In this document: in pieces, positions 1-8,187 of the stretch
Layout: each line of letters begins with the position of its first letter
How positions within the stretch are numbered: position 1 is the first letter of the stretch
Assembly: GCA_027450145.1 (NCBI GenBank)
Contig: DAIDKH010000049.1
Coordinates: 1-32,817 of the forward strand
DNA: 32,817 nucleotides
Direction: 5' to 3'
Origin: Chthonomonadaceae bacterium
GTDB taxonomy: Bacteria; Armatimonadota; Chthonomonadetes; Chthonomonadales; Chthonomonadaceae
Program-made: the position numbers and the translations under genes
Notes under the pieces: model-generated
Told to the model about the DNA's origin: nothing
What the model saw: the letters and a program-made list of their open reading frames with translations, nothing else
Databases searched by the model: none

Positions 1-114
1 GAAAATTGGCTAAGCGGCGTTAGGCATGGATTAGTGTCCAGTCGTACCCAGCAAAATGTTCAGCCCGTAGCCAGCTCTCGAACAAGCGCCCAATACGATA
101 CCGGGAAAGTGGAA

Positions 115-147
115 CAAGCCCCCTACACATAAAGTGTAGAGGGCTTG
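115..147 (-). terminator. Hairpin terminator after the phosphoesterase gene
   Basis: A 14-bp stem (115-128 with 134-147) surrounds the 5-base loop ATAAA, 23 bases beyond the stop codon of the minus-strand gene. The only imperfection (122/140) reads as a U-G wobble in the minus-strand RNA but as a C-A mismatch in the plus-strand RNA, which favours use by the minus-strand gene. The tail is only moderately U-rich (TTCC), so termination strength is uncertain. Positions 1-114 hold nothing I can assign. Confidence 0.6.
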
Positions 148-169
148 AGGTTTACAGCAATCACCAAAA

Positions 170-2884
170 CTACCGAGCAGGAATGCTCCCCGGATTATTT
201 AGTACGTACTTCTCGATAATAGGATCATCGCACTCAAATGAAAGCGCGCGGGATGCGGATTGGTATCCTGGCTGGCCTGGGAGCAGCGCCTTCTTTGGGT
301 CGAAGATTTGGGGGTCCACGGGTACAGTCGTGTAAGGAGCGAAATCTGGATGGGTTGTAAAGCAATCAGAAAAGTCGTTGCATACCGCGTCCGGATAACT
401 CAGTGGAGGTAACCCAAATATCTCGTACATTGTTTTATGCATACTTACAATGGTCGTGTGCCTATGACTTACGTAGTGCCGCTTCGCCCACGGGCTTATT
501 AGCAGCAGAACCGAGCGCTGCGCGTCCACGTGGTCGGGTTCCCCACCGGAATCGTCCTCGGTTACGAATATCGCCATATGTTTCCAGTATTTAGTGTGCG
601 ATAGGAAGTCAACAATCCGGCCCAATGCCAGGTCATCATCTGCCATCCACGATGCGACATAGGGGTATCCGCGTTTCGGTTGAGGCCCAGTACCGTGGTC
701 ATTGCACAGGTCGATACACGTAAATGAAGGCATAGGTCGTGTGCCGTCAATAAATCGCTGTGTAAAATCCTTCTCAAACCAGTCAGCCCGGTATTGATCG
801 GGAATATTCATGTTGAATATTGGGAACCCGAAGCAAGTGTTATCGTAAAGACACTTCTCCATCGGAATGTTCACCGTTTCACGTGCTCCGGTTGGTACCT
901 CCTTGTCATCCTCTATGATTCCAGAGAACTCGAAACCTTCACCGTAATTCCGGAATGTTTTGTGATATCGCGTTAGGTGATCCCATACAGAACCAGCTTC
1001 TGGATAGTCCTCTGGCGCCATCGATGCGTCAGATCCAAATGGCACGAGCCGACCAGGTGAGCTGTCAACGGGCCGAAAATCCCACCCAAGTGTGTAGACC
1101 ATCTGGCACCAGTTATTAGGCTTAACGTCCACCAGCCACCTATGGCCTACACCAGACATTTCGGGCATCATATAGAAGTTGTCGCTCACGGTAAAGTCGC
1201 GTGCCAGTGCATTGTGATTCGTCATGACGGGCACGTTGTGCAATGTGGGCTCTCCAGGTGCCGAGATGTCCTGATGTAGCCCCCAACGCAACAGTGAGCT
1301 GTCACTTCGCGCACCCGGGACATGATCGAAGACTGTGTCGAAAGTGTGGTTTTCCTTCAATATGAAGACGACGTACTTTATGTCCGGCGAGATATCCCCT
1401 GGAGTAGTAGGAATTACAGGGCTAGACATTTCAGCTCGATCCGCGGAACGGTCAACCATTCCATTATTGTAGAGCACCTGTGCGGTGAGGCGACCAAGTT
1501 CAGAATGATTCGTTGGCAGAGGTATGCGTGTAAACACACCTTTCATACCAAGAAATGGCGATACAGGCTGATGGGGCCCGGCGTTCGGCCCGTTGCCAAA
1601 TCCTCTAAAGCAGATCACGCCTAAGTGGCCGCCATTGGGCGATACGATGACCCGGTACGGATACCAGGCTGTTGGGATATGCCCGAGAATCCTTCCGGTT
1701 TGCGTATCCATAATTCCAATGGCATTTATGCCAATCTCACAAATATAAAGGCGCTTTCCATTAGGAGAAAGGGCGAGACCGGCAGGTTGCACTCCACGCA
1801 GGTTTGCAACCAGAGGCGACGGCTGGATAAGGGTGCGTCTGATAATTCGCCCTGTAGTTGCGTTAAACTGCTCAATGAGATCATCGTTGTTATCTGATAC
1901 AAACAGTGTGTTTCCACGGACGACCAGGAAATTGGGAGCGCTGCCGCCTACCGTCACGCCTACTGCAGAGTGCGCGCCAACTGGAACGCCGGTCTTGATT
2001 ACGTGCTCAACTACCGGCTTTTGTGGATTAGTGACGTTGATGTCCCAAACCGAGAACGATCCCGCGCTGTTGGGTTTCCCAACCGGAACGATGTGGCGGC
2101 CCTCCATGTTTACCCCGGTTAGAGCCTGTTGTGACGGTGTGCCGAACGGAGGATGAGAAATCCCGCGTTGTGGGTAGCCAACGGGCGCGGCTGGCACCAC
2201 ATGATAACGAAACATGCCTATATTGGCTACAAAGATATGCTTCCCGCTGATCGCGAGGGCATAAGGATAGTAGCCGGTTGGCGCTGAACCAACCACTTTT
2301 TTGGTTTCTAAATCAACAATTGCTATGCGAAAGTTCGCCACATCGGCACAGTAAAGGTAGTGGCCACCCGGACTTACTCGCAAACTTTGAATGACGCTGT
2401 TTGCATATTTTGTGCCGTCAACCATAGCATCAATGGAAACAAATCCCACTTCCTGAGCTGTAGCTACATCAAATTCGTAGAATCCACCATTGTTTCCACC
2501 CGACCAGTACAACTTTTTACCGTCTGGCGAGAAAGCTGCACTGCCGCCCACTCCCTGTCTCATTGGTTCTACTAGCTTGACGGTGGGATGCGGACTATTC
2601 CAATCTTCGATCAGTTGCCCCACGCTGCCACTAGCAACAAACGCCGTTTTGCCATCTGGACTAAGGACCATAGCATGCGGCCATTGCGCCAGAGGCGTGG
2701 AAACACCCCAGGGCTTAATCAGCCTACCTGTGGGCAACACCGTCGTTCCCCGTGGGTTGAACGTTGCGTAAGCATCTACAGCAGGGGCATGAAGGTAGGG
2801 AACCTGTTGCGGAGAGGCTTGAGCGACCAGGCTTACCGACATCGCCAGCATTGTTGCCGCACCGGCGATGAGTTTCAAATTCAT
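170..2884 (-). CDS. Secreted beta-propeller protein with C-terminal phosphoesterase domain
   Basis: About 904 residues. The ATG at 2884 is chosen because AAGGAG lies 8 bases upstream and a clean signal peptide follows (residues 1-23, ending VAQA before SPQ); a longer reading frame to 2968 has no such support. Roughly residues 45-470 carry repeated YVTN/WD-type blades (for example SPDGKTAFVASG, SPDGKKLYWSGG, SPNGKRLYICE), which should fold as a beta-propeller. Residues from about 500 to 870 match the phosphoesterase family of acid phosphatases and phospholipase C (PF04185): KENHTFDTVF near 507-515 and VTEDDSGGEPDHVD near 777, with an HTTIVSMHKTMYEIFGLPPL segment near the end. The family cleaves phosphomonoesters or phosphodiesters outside the cytoplasm; the substrate here is unknown. 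It stands alone between its own terminator and rbsK, 120 bases from the rbsK stop. The propeller-phosphoesterase architecture is seen in other environmental bacteria. Confidence 0.85.
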   Translation of the reverse strand: MNLKLIAGAATMLAMSVSLVAQASPQQVPYLHAPAVDAYATFNPRGTTVLPTGRLIKPWGVSTPLAQWPHAMVLSPDGKTAFVASGSVGQLIEDWNSPHPTVKLVEPMRQGVGGSAAFSPDGKKLYWSGGNNGGFYEFDVATAQEVGFVSIDAMVDGTKYANSVIQSLRVSPGGHYLYCADVANFRIAIVDLETKKVVGSAPTGYYPYALAISGKHIFVANIGMFRYHVVPAAPVGYPQRGISHPPFGTPSQQALTGVNMEGRHIVPVGKPNSAGSFSVWDINVTNPQKPVVEHVIKTGVPVGAHSAVGVTVGGSAPNFLVVRGNTLFVSDNNDDLIEQFNATTGRIIRRTLIQPSPLVANLRGVQPAGLALSPNGKRLYICEIGINAIGIMDTQTGRILGHIPTAWYPYRVIVSPNGGHLGVICFRGFGNGPNAGPHQPVSPFLGMKGVFTRIPLPTNHSELGRLTAQVLYNNGMVDRSADRAEMSSPVIPTTPGDISPDIKYVVFILKENHTFDTVFDHVPGARSDSSLLRWGLHQDISAPGEPTLHNVPVMTNHNALARDFTVSDNFYMMPEMSGVGHRWLVDVKPNNWCQMVYTLGWDFRPVDSSPGRLVPFGSDASMAPEDYPEAGSVWDHLTRYHKTFRNYGEGFEFSGIIEDDKEVPTGARETVNIPMEKCLYDNTCFGFPIFNMNIPDQYRADWFEKDFTQRFIDGTRPMPSFTCIDLCNDHGTGPQPKRGYPYVASWMADDDLALGRIVDFLSHTKYWKHMAIFVTEDDSGGEPDHVDAQRSVLLLISPWAKRHYVSHRHTTIVSMHKTMYEIFGLPPLSYPDAVCNDFSDCFTTHPDFAPYTTVPVDPQIFDPKKALLPGQPGYQSASRALSFECDDPIIEKYVLNNPGSIPAR

Positions 2885-2929
2885 ATTCGCTACTCCTTGT
2901 TTGGCAGGGCCTTTAAAAGTCCCATGACA

Positions 2930-2958
2930 AGTATGAATGCTTAAGAGAACGCAAACAA
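2930..2958 (-). promoter_or_regulatory. Possible sigma70-type promoter for the phosphoesterase gene
   Basis: On the minus strand TTGTTT (2958-2953) and CATACT (2935-2930) are 17 bases apart, giving a start site about 40 bases before the chosen ATG. Both hexamers are imperfect, so this is a weak prediction. Confidence 0.3.
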
Positions 2959-3004
2959 CATCAAACAAGGCTAGCAGGATTAAATTTCGGTTAAATTACG
3001 CAGT

Positions 3005-3973
3005 CTAGGTTATAACAATCGGCAATCCATGCCGCAATGCGCGACGAAACTCACGTACCTCGTCTGCGGTCCCAACAGAGGTCTGAGCTCCTTGCCGTGT
3101 AGTAGATAGTGCCGCTGCGCATTGTGCCAACGTAAGTGCCTCTGGAAGCTCGTGCTGCATCGCCAGTGCGGCAGCAAATGTGCCGCAAAAAACGTCACCC
3201 GCCCCAGTAGTATCGACAGGTGCTGTGTGCGGCGCCATCTGGTACAAAAGTTGATTCTCGGTGGCAGCCACCAAACCCTGATCCCCCATTGTGATAACCA
3301 CCACGGCCGGCCCCCTGGCACGAAGATTTTTGGCAGCGCGTTCAATGGCTGTTTTGTTTTCTAGTCGACTGCCGGTAAGATCACCTGCCTCGGTTTCATT
3401 CACGACTAAGACGCTTAGGCCGTTCAGGTCGTTGAGAATAGGCGGTGCAACAGGTGCATAGTTGAAAACTAGCAGCGGGTCGCCTGGTATCATTCCGTCG
3501 GCCAGGTACTTTACTGTGTTGTGATCGATTTCTGCCTGAAAGAGGATAACATCGGGAAGTGGAATACGAGAGACCGCCAGGTGGACGGAATGTTCCTGCA
3601 GCTCCTGATTGGCGCCCGGGGCCACTCCAATAAAGTTGGAGCCATTCTCGTCCACCATGATGAGCGCGGTCCCAGTCGAGCAACGATCGGTCAGCAGTAC
3701 GCCAGCCGTATTAATACCGGCCTGCTGCCAGGATTTCAACATCTGAGCACCATTTTCATCGGTACCGATGGAAGCAATAAACGAAGTAGGTGCAAACCTG
3801 GACGCAGCGACAGCCTGATTTGCTCCCTTACCGCCAAAAGCATAGTGAAGAGTGCCACCGCCAACGGTCTCACCAGGTTTGGGCAGGTGGTTTACACGAA
3901 GCACAATATCTATGTTGGCGCTGCCCACCACAAGTACGCGGCCGGCGCCGCCGCGTTTCAACGAGCGCAGCAA
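3005..3973 (-). CDS. rbsK: Ribokinase (PfkB family)
   Basis: About 322 residues, the usual length for ribokinase, which phosphorylates ribose to ribose 5-phosphate in the cytoplasm. Visible PfkB hallmarks are GSANID at 17-22, the substrate-loop segment PKPGETVGGG at 31-40, GGKGANQAVAASRF at 47-60, and the ATP/anion-hole signature DTTGAGD ending at the catalytic Asp near 256. The start codon is TTG, with GAGGTGG upstream overlapping the end of deoC. Only 9 bases separate it from the deoC stop, so the two are surely co-transcribed. The pairing with deoxyribose-phosphate aldolase raises the possibility that the sugar is deoxyribose (a DeoK-like role). The fold alone does not settle that; ribokinase is the default call. 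Confidence 0.9.
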   Translation of the reverse strand: MLRSLKRGGAGRVLVVGSANIDIVLRVNHLPKPGETVGGGTLHYAFGGKGANQAVAASRFAPTSFIASIGTDENGAQMLKSWQQAGINTAGVLLTDRCSTGTALIMVDENGSNFIGVAPGANQELQEHSVHLAVSRIPLPDVILFQAEIDHNTVKYLADGMIPGDPLLVFNYAPVAPPILNDLNGLSVLVVNETEAGDLTGSRLENKTAIERAAKNLRARGPAVVVITMGDQGLVAATENQLLYQMAPHTAPVDTTGAGDVFCGTFAAALAMQHELPEALTLAQCAAALSTTRQGAQTSVGTADEVREFRRALRHGLPIVIT

Positions 3974-3982
3974 TAAACCACC

Positions 3983-4714
3983 TCAATAATCACTGCCTAA
4001 CGCTCCCTGATCGGCTAGGATGGAAAGGGTACTGCTAGTGCCAAGTCTGGTGGCGCCTGCATTTAACATCGCTCGAGCTGTGGACACGGATCTAATGCCG
4101 CCAGACGCCTTGACCGACGTGCCGCCAGATACACTTCGTGCCATTAGTTCAACGTCGTGGACGGTTGCGCTAGAGGCAGTAAATTGCCCCTGCTCGTTGC
4201 GTATATATCCAAAGCCAGTACTTGTCTTCACGAAATCTGCACCTTCATCGCTGCATACACGACAAAGTTGTATCAAAAGGCTGTCGCTATTGAGCACTCC
4301 AGACTCTAGTATTACTTTCAATTTGCCGTTGGCAGTATGCACAAGGAGCGCAAGTTTAGAAACCTCCAATGCAACGAGTTGCAGATCTCCGCTCAGGGCC
4401 GCTCCCTGATGGATCACCATGTCTATTTCAGATGCTCCATGATTAAGTGCGGCCTCGGCCTCCTTTAGCTTTGCGTCTACGATGACCGAGCCGGCTGGAA
4501 AACCGACCACCGCGCACGTCGGAATAGCCGTTCCAGCTAACATTGAACACGCATTACGGACATTCACGCTGTTCACACACACCGAGGCCAGTGGCAAATG
4601 ACGAACGGAGTCTATGGCTTCCTGCAGCTGCGCGGTGGTAACGGTTGGCAGCAAAATGGCGTGATCGATAGTTCGTATGATGTCGGTTACCGAGAGTCCG
4701 TCCGCCTTATTCAT
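3983..4714 (-). CDS. deoC: Deoxyribose-phosphate aldolase
   Basis: 243 residues, typical of the short bacterial class. The enzyme cleaves 2-deoxyribose 5-phosphate to glyceraldehyde 3-phosphate and acetaldehyde in deoxynucleoside salvage. The Schiff-base lysine is in FVKTSTGFGY (K163), the assisting lysine in VKASGGIR (K202), and the conserved aspartate in EIDMV (D98). The ATG overlaps the ftsK stop by 4 bases (ATGA), which points to translational coupling, and rbsK follows directly. The three-gene order ftsK-deoC-rbsK makes one minus-strand operon. Nothing is missing from the active site. Confidence 0.96.
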   Translation of the reverse strand: MNKADGLSVTDIIRTIDHAILLPTVTTAQLQEAIDSVRHLPLASVCVNSVNVRNACSMLAGTAIPTCAVVGFPAGSVIVDAKLKEAEAALNHGASEIDMVIHQGAALSGDLQLVALEVSKLALLVHTANGKLKVILESGVLNSDSLLIQLCRVCSDEGADFVKTSTGFGYIRNEQGQFTASSATVHDVELMARSVSGGTSVKASGGIRSVSTARAMLNAGATRLGTSSTLSILADQGALGSDY

Positions 4715-7122
4715 GGTTGATCCGTTTCAGCTAATACCGCACCAGCGGCCCGTCCGCCGTACATGCGATCTACGTCATCGCGGGAAACTAGTATCTCACG
4801 TGGTTTCGCCCCGTTTAGTGGCCCCACGATTCCTCGCTCTTCCATCATCTCAACGATTCGGGCAGCGCGTGTGTAGCCAATGCGGAACCTGCGTTGAAGC
4901 ATACTGGTAGATGCCTGCCCATTATTAACAACTAGTTTCACTGCCTGCTCCATCAGTTGGTCATCCACATCCTCTTCCACCCTGTCTCCACCCGTCGATC
5001 CAGTTCGCAACTCACCCGTGGGCTCAATGATGGGTATGGTGTACGTTGGTTTCTCCTGCTCTTTTAGGAAGGCGACCAACCGATTAGTTTCGTCTTCGCT
5101 CATGTAGCAACCCTGTATGCGTACAGGCTTAGGTGACTCATTGCAGGCGAACAGCATGTCCCCACGCCCTATCAAGCGGTCCGCCCCCGGCATGTCGAGA
5201 ATGGTGCGCGAGTCGATTTGAGAAGCTACGGCAAAAGCGATTCTCGCAGCGATATTGGCCTTAATCGTACCTGTGATAATATCGACCGAAGGTCTCTGTG
5301 TGGCTAACACGAGGTGAATACCCGTGGCTCTAGCCAACTGTGCAAGGCGGCAGATCGAATTTTCTATCTCGGGGCCTTGCTGCATCATAAGGTCTGCAAG
5401 CTCGTCCACTATTAGCACAACGTAGGGCAGTTTCTCGGCTTCTGGAACACGTTGGTTGTACCCGTCAATATTACGAGTACCTATTGCAGCAAATCGATCA
5501 TACCTGCGATCCATCTCCCGCAGCGCTTCCCTAAAAATCCCAGATGCCTGTCGCACGTCCTTAACTACGGGGTGCATGAGATGCGGAATTCCGTCCCACA
5601 GACTCAGCTCCACGCGCTTAGGATCGATCATCAGCAACCTTACCTCGTCTGGTGTGGCACGGTATACGAGGCTTGCAATAAGGGCGTTAAGACAAACCGA
5701 CTTCCCTGAGTTAGTTGAACCTCCGATAAGCAGGTGAGGCATTTTCGTGATATCGGCATACCTAAATTGGCCGGTAACGTCTTTGCCGAGTGCAAATGTT
5801 AGTAGGGATGGCGCCTCCCGGTATAACGGTGTATCAAGGCACTCACGCAGACTCACGATCATCGTGGTTTCATTGGGAACTTCCACCCCGATCGCGGATT
5901 TACCCGGTATCGGCGCTTCAACGCGCACATCTATGGCAGCCAAACTCATTGCAAGGTTATCCGCAAGGTTAACAATCTTGCTCACCTTAATACCTGGAGC
6001 CAGCTGTATCTCGTATCGTGTTATGCTGGGTCCGCTAGCCACCTCCACCACATTGGCGCCGATGTTGAACTGTTCCAAGGTCTGTTCAATCTTGCTGATG
6101 CGGTCCTTAAGTTCCGTCTGAGTTCGGCGAGAGGTCGCCGTCGGTGACTCATTTAAAAGCATTAATGGAGGAAGCTGAAATTCTGTGCTGCCTATTTTAT
6201 CTGGTTTCGACTCAGAACTGGCTACGTCGACGCTGGTAACGGTCGGTACATCCGCACCAGCAATCTCCACAGGTGAGGAGGTCGTTATCGGTGTTGCTGG
6301 CTCCCGAGTTCTACGGGTTCTGCCCTGGGGCGCCGCTGCAACAGTTGGCGTATCGTCATCGTCGGCCTCACTCGAAGCATTCCGTCCCCATGGCGCGCTG
6401 AGATTGAATAGGTTTGGAAAACGCGATTTTACCGCTGGATGGTCATCATCCAGACCGTTTCTCCCTACAGGAATGGACTTTGCGGAGGTTTCTGGTTCAC
6501 GCACCGGTACACGGCCTTGACGTGACCGTACTACCGCCTCTCGTGGCGAAACTGTGTCCGGTCCATCGCTCGAAGTATAGATGCGGTTGCCCAACTGCCG
6601 GCTCTTCTGATGCATGCGGGCAAACACCTCCCTCACAGGCATATCTATGAGGAGAATGAGGCCGGTTAACCCTGTAAACGTGAGCAACAGGTAACTAAGC
6701 GGCCGCTGTAGTAGCGTGTACAGTGGATAACCCATCAACCCGCCCAACCAGCCCCCGGCATGTTCCATCGCGCTTGGTTCAAGCCGTGCAGCAGGAATCT
6801 GCTGGATGTGCTGTTCAGTCACCAGGGTAAGAAAGAGCAGAATCGCGCCCAGAGTCGCATGCGTAAACGGTATGCGCTTAATACCAGCTAACAGCATGAC
6901 ACCAAGTGCCAGAAGCGCGAGTGCGATGAAATACGCCCCCTCGCCAGTAAGTAAACGAAGTCCATGGTCGATGGCCCTGGGTACAGGCGCACTCTGTGGA
7001 AATATCAAAGACACCAGGCAGGCGATCGCAATAAATATGAGGCACAGCCCGGCGATATCTACCCATTTCTGCGAGATGGGAGATGTTGTAGGGGCCGCGG
7101 ATTTTGAACCTGCTTTTGCCAC
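4711..7122 (-). CDS. ftsK: DNA translocase FtsK/SpoIIIE
   Basis: About 803 residues. It is a membrane-anchored ATPase that pumps chromosomal DNA through the closing septum and helps resolve chromosomes. The N-terminus has four predicted membrane segments (about 21-41, 62-80, 88-104, 144-162). A linker rich in Ser, Thr, Arg and Pro follows (about 165-330), then the motor domain with Walker A GGSTNSGKSV (K474) and Walker B VVLIVDELADLM (D573). The last 70 residues form the winged-helix gamma domain that reads KOPS-type sites (LQRRFRIGYTRAARIVEMME). The start is GTG, with AAAGGG upstream and a good promoter at 7145-7173. The first gene of the operon, it overlaps deoC by 4 bases. Confidence 0.96.
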   Translation of the reverse strand: MAKAGSKSAAPTTSPISQKWVDIAGLCLIFIAIACLVSLIFPQSAPVPRAIDHGLRLLTGEGAYFIALALLALGVMLLAGIKRIPFTHATLGAILLFLTLVTEQHIQQIPAARLEPSAMEHAGGWLGGLMGYPLYTLLQRPLSYLLLTFTGLTGLILLIDMPVREVFARMHQKSRQLGNRIYTSSDGPDTVSPREAVVRSRQGRVPVREPETSAKSIPVGRNGLDDDHPAVKSRFPNLFNLSAPWGRNASSEADDDDTPTVAAAPQGRTRRTREPATPITTSSPVEIAGADVPTVTSVDVASSESKPDKIGSTEFQLPPLMLLNESPTATSRRTQTELKDRISKIEQTLEQFNIGANVVEVASGPSITRYEIQLAPGIKVSKIVNLADNLAMSLAAIDVRVEAPIPGKSAIGVEVPNETTMIVSLRECLDTPLYREAPSLLTFALGKDVTGQFRYADITKMPHLLIGGSTNSGKSVCLNALIASLVYRATPDEVRLLMIDPKRVELSLWDGIPHLMHPVVKDVRQASGIFREALREMDRRYDRFAAIGTRNIDGYNQRVPEAEKLPYVVLIVDELADLMMQQGPEIENSICRLAQLARATGIHLVLATQRPSVDIITGTIKANIAARIAFAVASQIDSRTILDMPGADRLIGRGDMLFACNESPKPVRIQGCYMSEDETNRLVAFLKEQEKPTYTIPIIEPTGELRTGSTGGDRVEEDVDDQLMEQAVKLVVNNGQASTSMLQRRFRIGYTRAARIVEMMEERGIVGPLNGAKPREILVSRDDVDRMYGGRAAGAVLAETDQP

Positions 7123-7144
7123 GAATTAACCCTTTCTACCACAG

Positions 7145-7173
7145 AGTATATCTGACAGGAGATGTTTTGTCTA
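7145..7173 (-). promoter_or_regulatory. Sigma70-type promoter of ftsK-deoC-rbsK
   Basis: On the minus strand TAGACA (7173-7168) and TATACT (7150-7145) are separated by exactly 17 bases. Both hexamers are one mismatch from consensus (TTGACA, TATAAT). The start site would fall about 15 bases before the ftsK GTG, leaving a short leader with the ribosome site. Confidence 0.65.
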
Positions 7174-7425
7174 CGTGTTTTCTAAAGTACACGAGCAGGA
7201 TGATTGAACGACGTAGAAGCAGACCGTTCATTACCAGGTATTATCGGCAGCCGTTAACGTTCTACGACAGCCACCCGGCGCATTCGCTAAAACGAATGAA
7301 CGTAGCGCGAATCGCTTAGCGGATGTGACTAACGTTGGGGGAAAACCTAAGTCCATGATTTATCCCCATGACAGGGATGCATTCGCTATTGAAGGTAACG
7401 GGATGAGTTATAGAGATAGATACCT
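7174..7425. other. Gene-free stretch upstream of ftsK
   Basis: No credible coding potential on either strand. The only structure I see is a small hairpin, CATTCG (7281-7286) with CGAATG (7293-7298). It probably holds only the upstream part of the ftsK control region and the gap after the lipoprotein terminator. Confidence 0.5.
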
Positions 7426-7466
7426 AAAAAGGGCTCGATATGTCACCTCAGTGCATAATCGAGCCC
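7426..7466 (-). terminator. Rho-independent terminator of the lipoprotein pair
   Basis: A 9-bp perfect stem, GGGCTCGAT (7431-7439) with ATCGAGCCC (7458-7466), is followed on the minus strand by TTTTT (7430-7426). It lies 24 bases past the stop of the Ig-like lipoprotein gene. Confidence 0.85.
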
Positions 7467-7490
7467 CTAATGAAGCACGCGTTAGAGTAA

Positions 7491-8129
7491 CTAGTTCACA
7501 TTAACTACCGCACCACCCGTGCCTACCGTCACAGTAGCCGAAGCGGTTTCTGTGGGATCATATTGACTAGTCGCAGTTACGGTGTAGGTTCCAGCAACAG
7601 CAGGCGCCGTGTAGAGCCCCGTGGATGATATGGAGCCACCCGCGGCAGGCGAAACGCTCCACGTCACGGACGTATTTGTAATGCCCACAATGTTAGCAGT
7701 GAACTGCTGAGTACCGTTGGGTGCTACTTGAACAGTTAGCGGCGTTACATCGAAAGTTATAGTAGTGACAGGAAACGTAATAGACTTTCCTATGGTTACG
7801 TCGGTAACGGTAATGTTTGACGTGCCGGGAGCCACACCGGTAAGCAAGCCCGTAGAACTAACGGTAACCGCCTCTGTGTTACTGCTTGAGAACGTGATTG
7901 TATCCGTGCTGATATTAACACCGATACCCGCGGCTGTTTCGCCACTGATACTAAGTTGTACGCTTTTGCCCTCTAGTATAGTAGGTGCCACAAAGCTGGA
8001 CTTTAACGTAGAGACCGGCGCTGTTATTCCGGCAGAACTACCGCCCCCGCCGCCGCAACCCGCGAGTGGGAGAGCAGCGAGAGTCCCCAGTAACATCAAT
8101 CCCGCAAACTTTACATAGATGCCCTTCAT
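7491..8129 (-). CDS. Lipoprotein with bacterial Ig-like domains
   Basis: About 212 residues. The ATG at 8129 has AGGAGC 8 bases upstream; the longer frame to 8186 lacks this. Residues 1-24 form a lipoprotein signal ending in the lipobox LAGC (Cys24), followed by a Gly/Ser tether, so the mature protein should be lipid-anchored outside the inner membrane. The rest is two beta-sandwich repeats of bacterial Ig-like type (BIG2-like: ILEGKSVQLSISG..., VSSTGLLTGVAPGTSNITVT, then VAPNGTQQFTANIVG..., ISSTGLYTAPAVAGTYTVTA). Such domains serve adhesion or as spacers; no enzyme motif is present. It lies 58 bases downstream of the NHL lipoprotein, probably in the same transcript, and shares its Ig-like content, suggesting both work at the cell surface. 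Confidence 0.75.
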   Translation of the reverse strand: MKGIYVKFAGLMLLGTLAALPLAGCGGGGGSSAGITAPVSTLKSSFVAPTILEGKSVQLSISGETAAGIGVNISTDTITFSSSNTEAVTVSSTGLLTGVAPGTSNITVTDVTIGKSITFPVTTITFDVTPLTVQVAPNGTQQFTANIVGITNTSVTWSVSPAAGGSISSTGLYTAPAVAGTYTVTATSQYDPTETASATVTVGTGGAVVNVN

Positions 8130-8187
8130 AATAAAATGCTCCTGTTTGGCAGATGCCTGATGTCTTAAAGATCGGAGTTGCCTCAAT

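Noticed and set aside
1-132. Plus-strand frame open from the left edge, 43 codons to a TAA at 130-132
   Set aside because: It could be the end of a convergent gene, but its last codons and stop lie inside the terminator hairpin, the peptide has no recognisable motif, and 43 open codons occur often by chance.
3122-3364. Plus-strand frames antisense to rbsK, deoC, ftsK and others
   Set aside because: They lie opposite well-supported genes and have no motifs; they are by-products of codon use on the other strand.
7104-7319. Plus-strand frame of 71 codons across the ftsK start and promoter
   Set aside because: It has no ribosome site, overlaps the ftsK coding start on the other strand and crosses the predicted promoter; no family resemblance.
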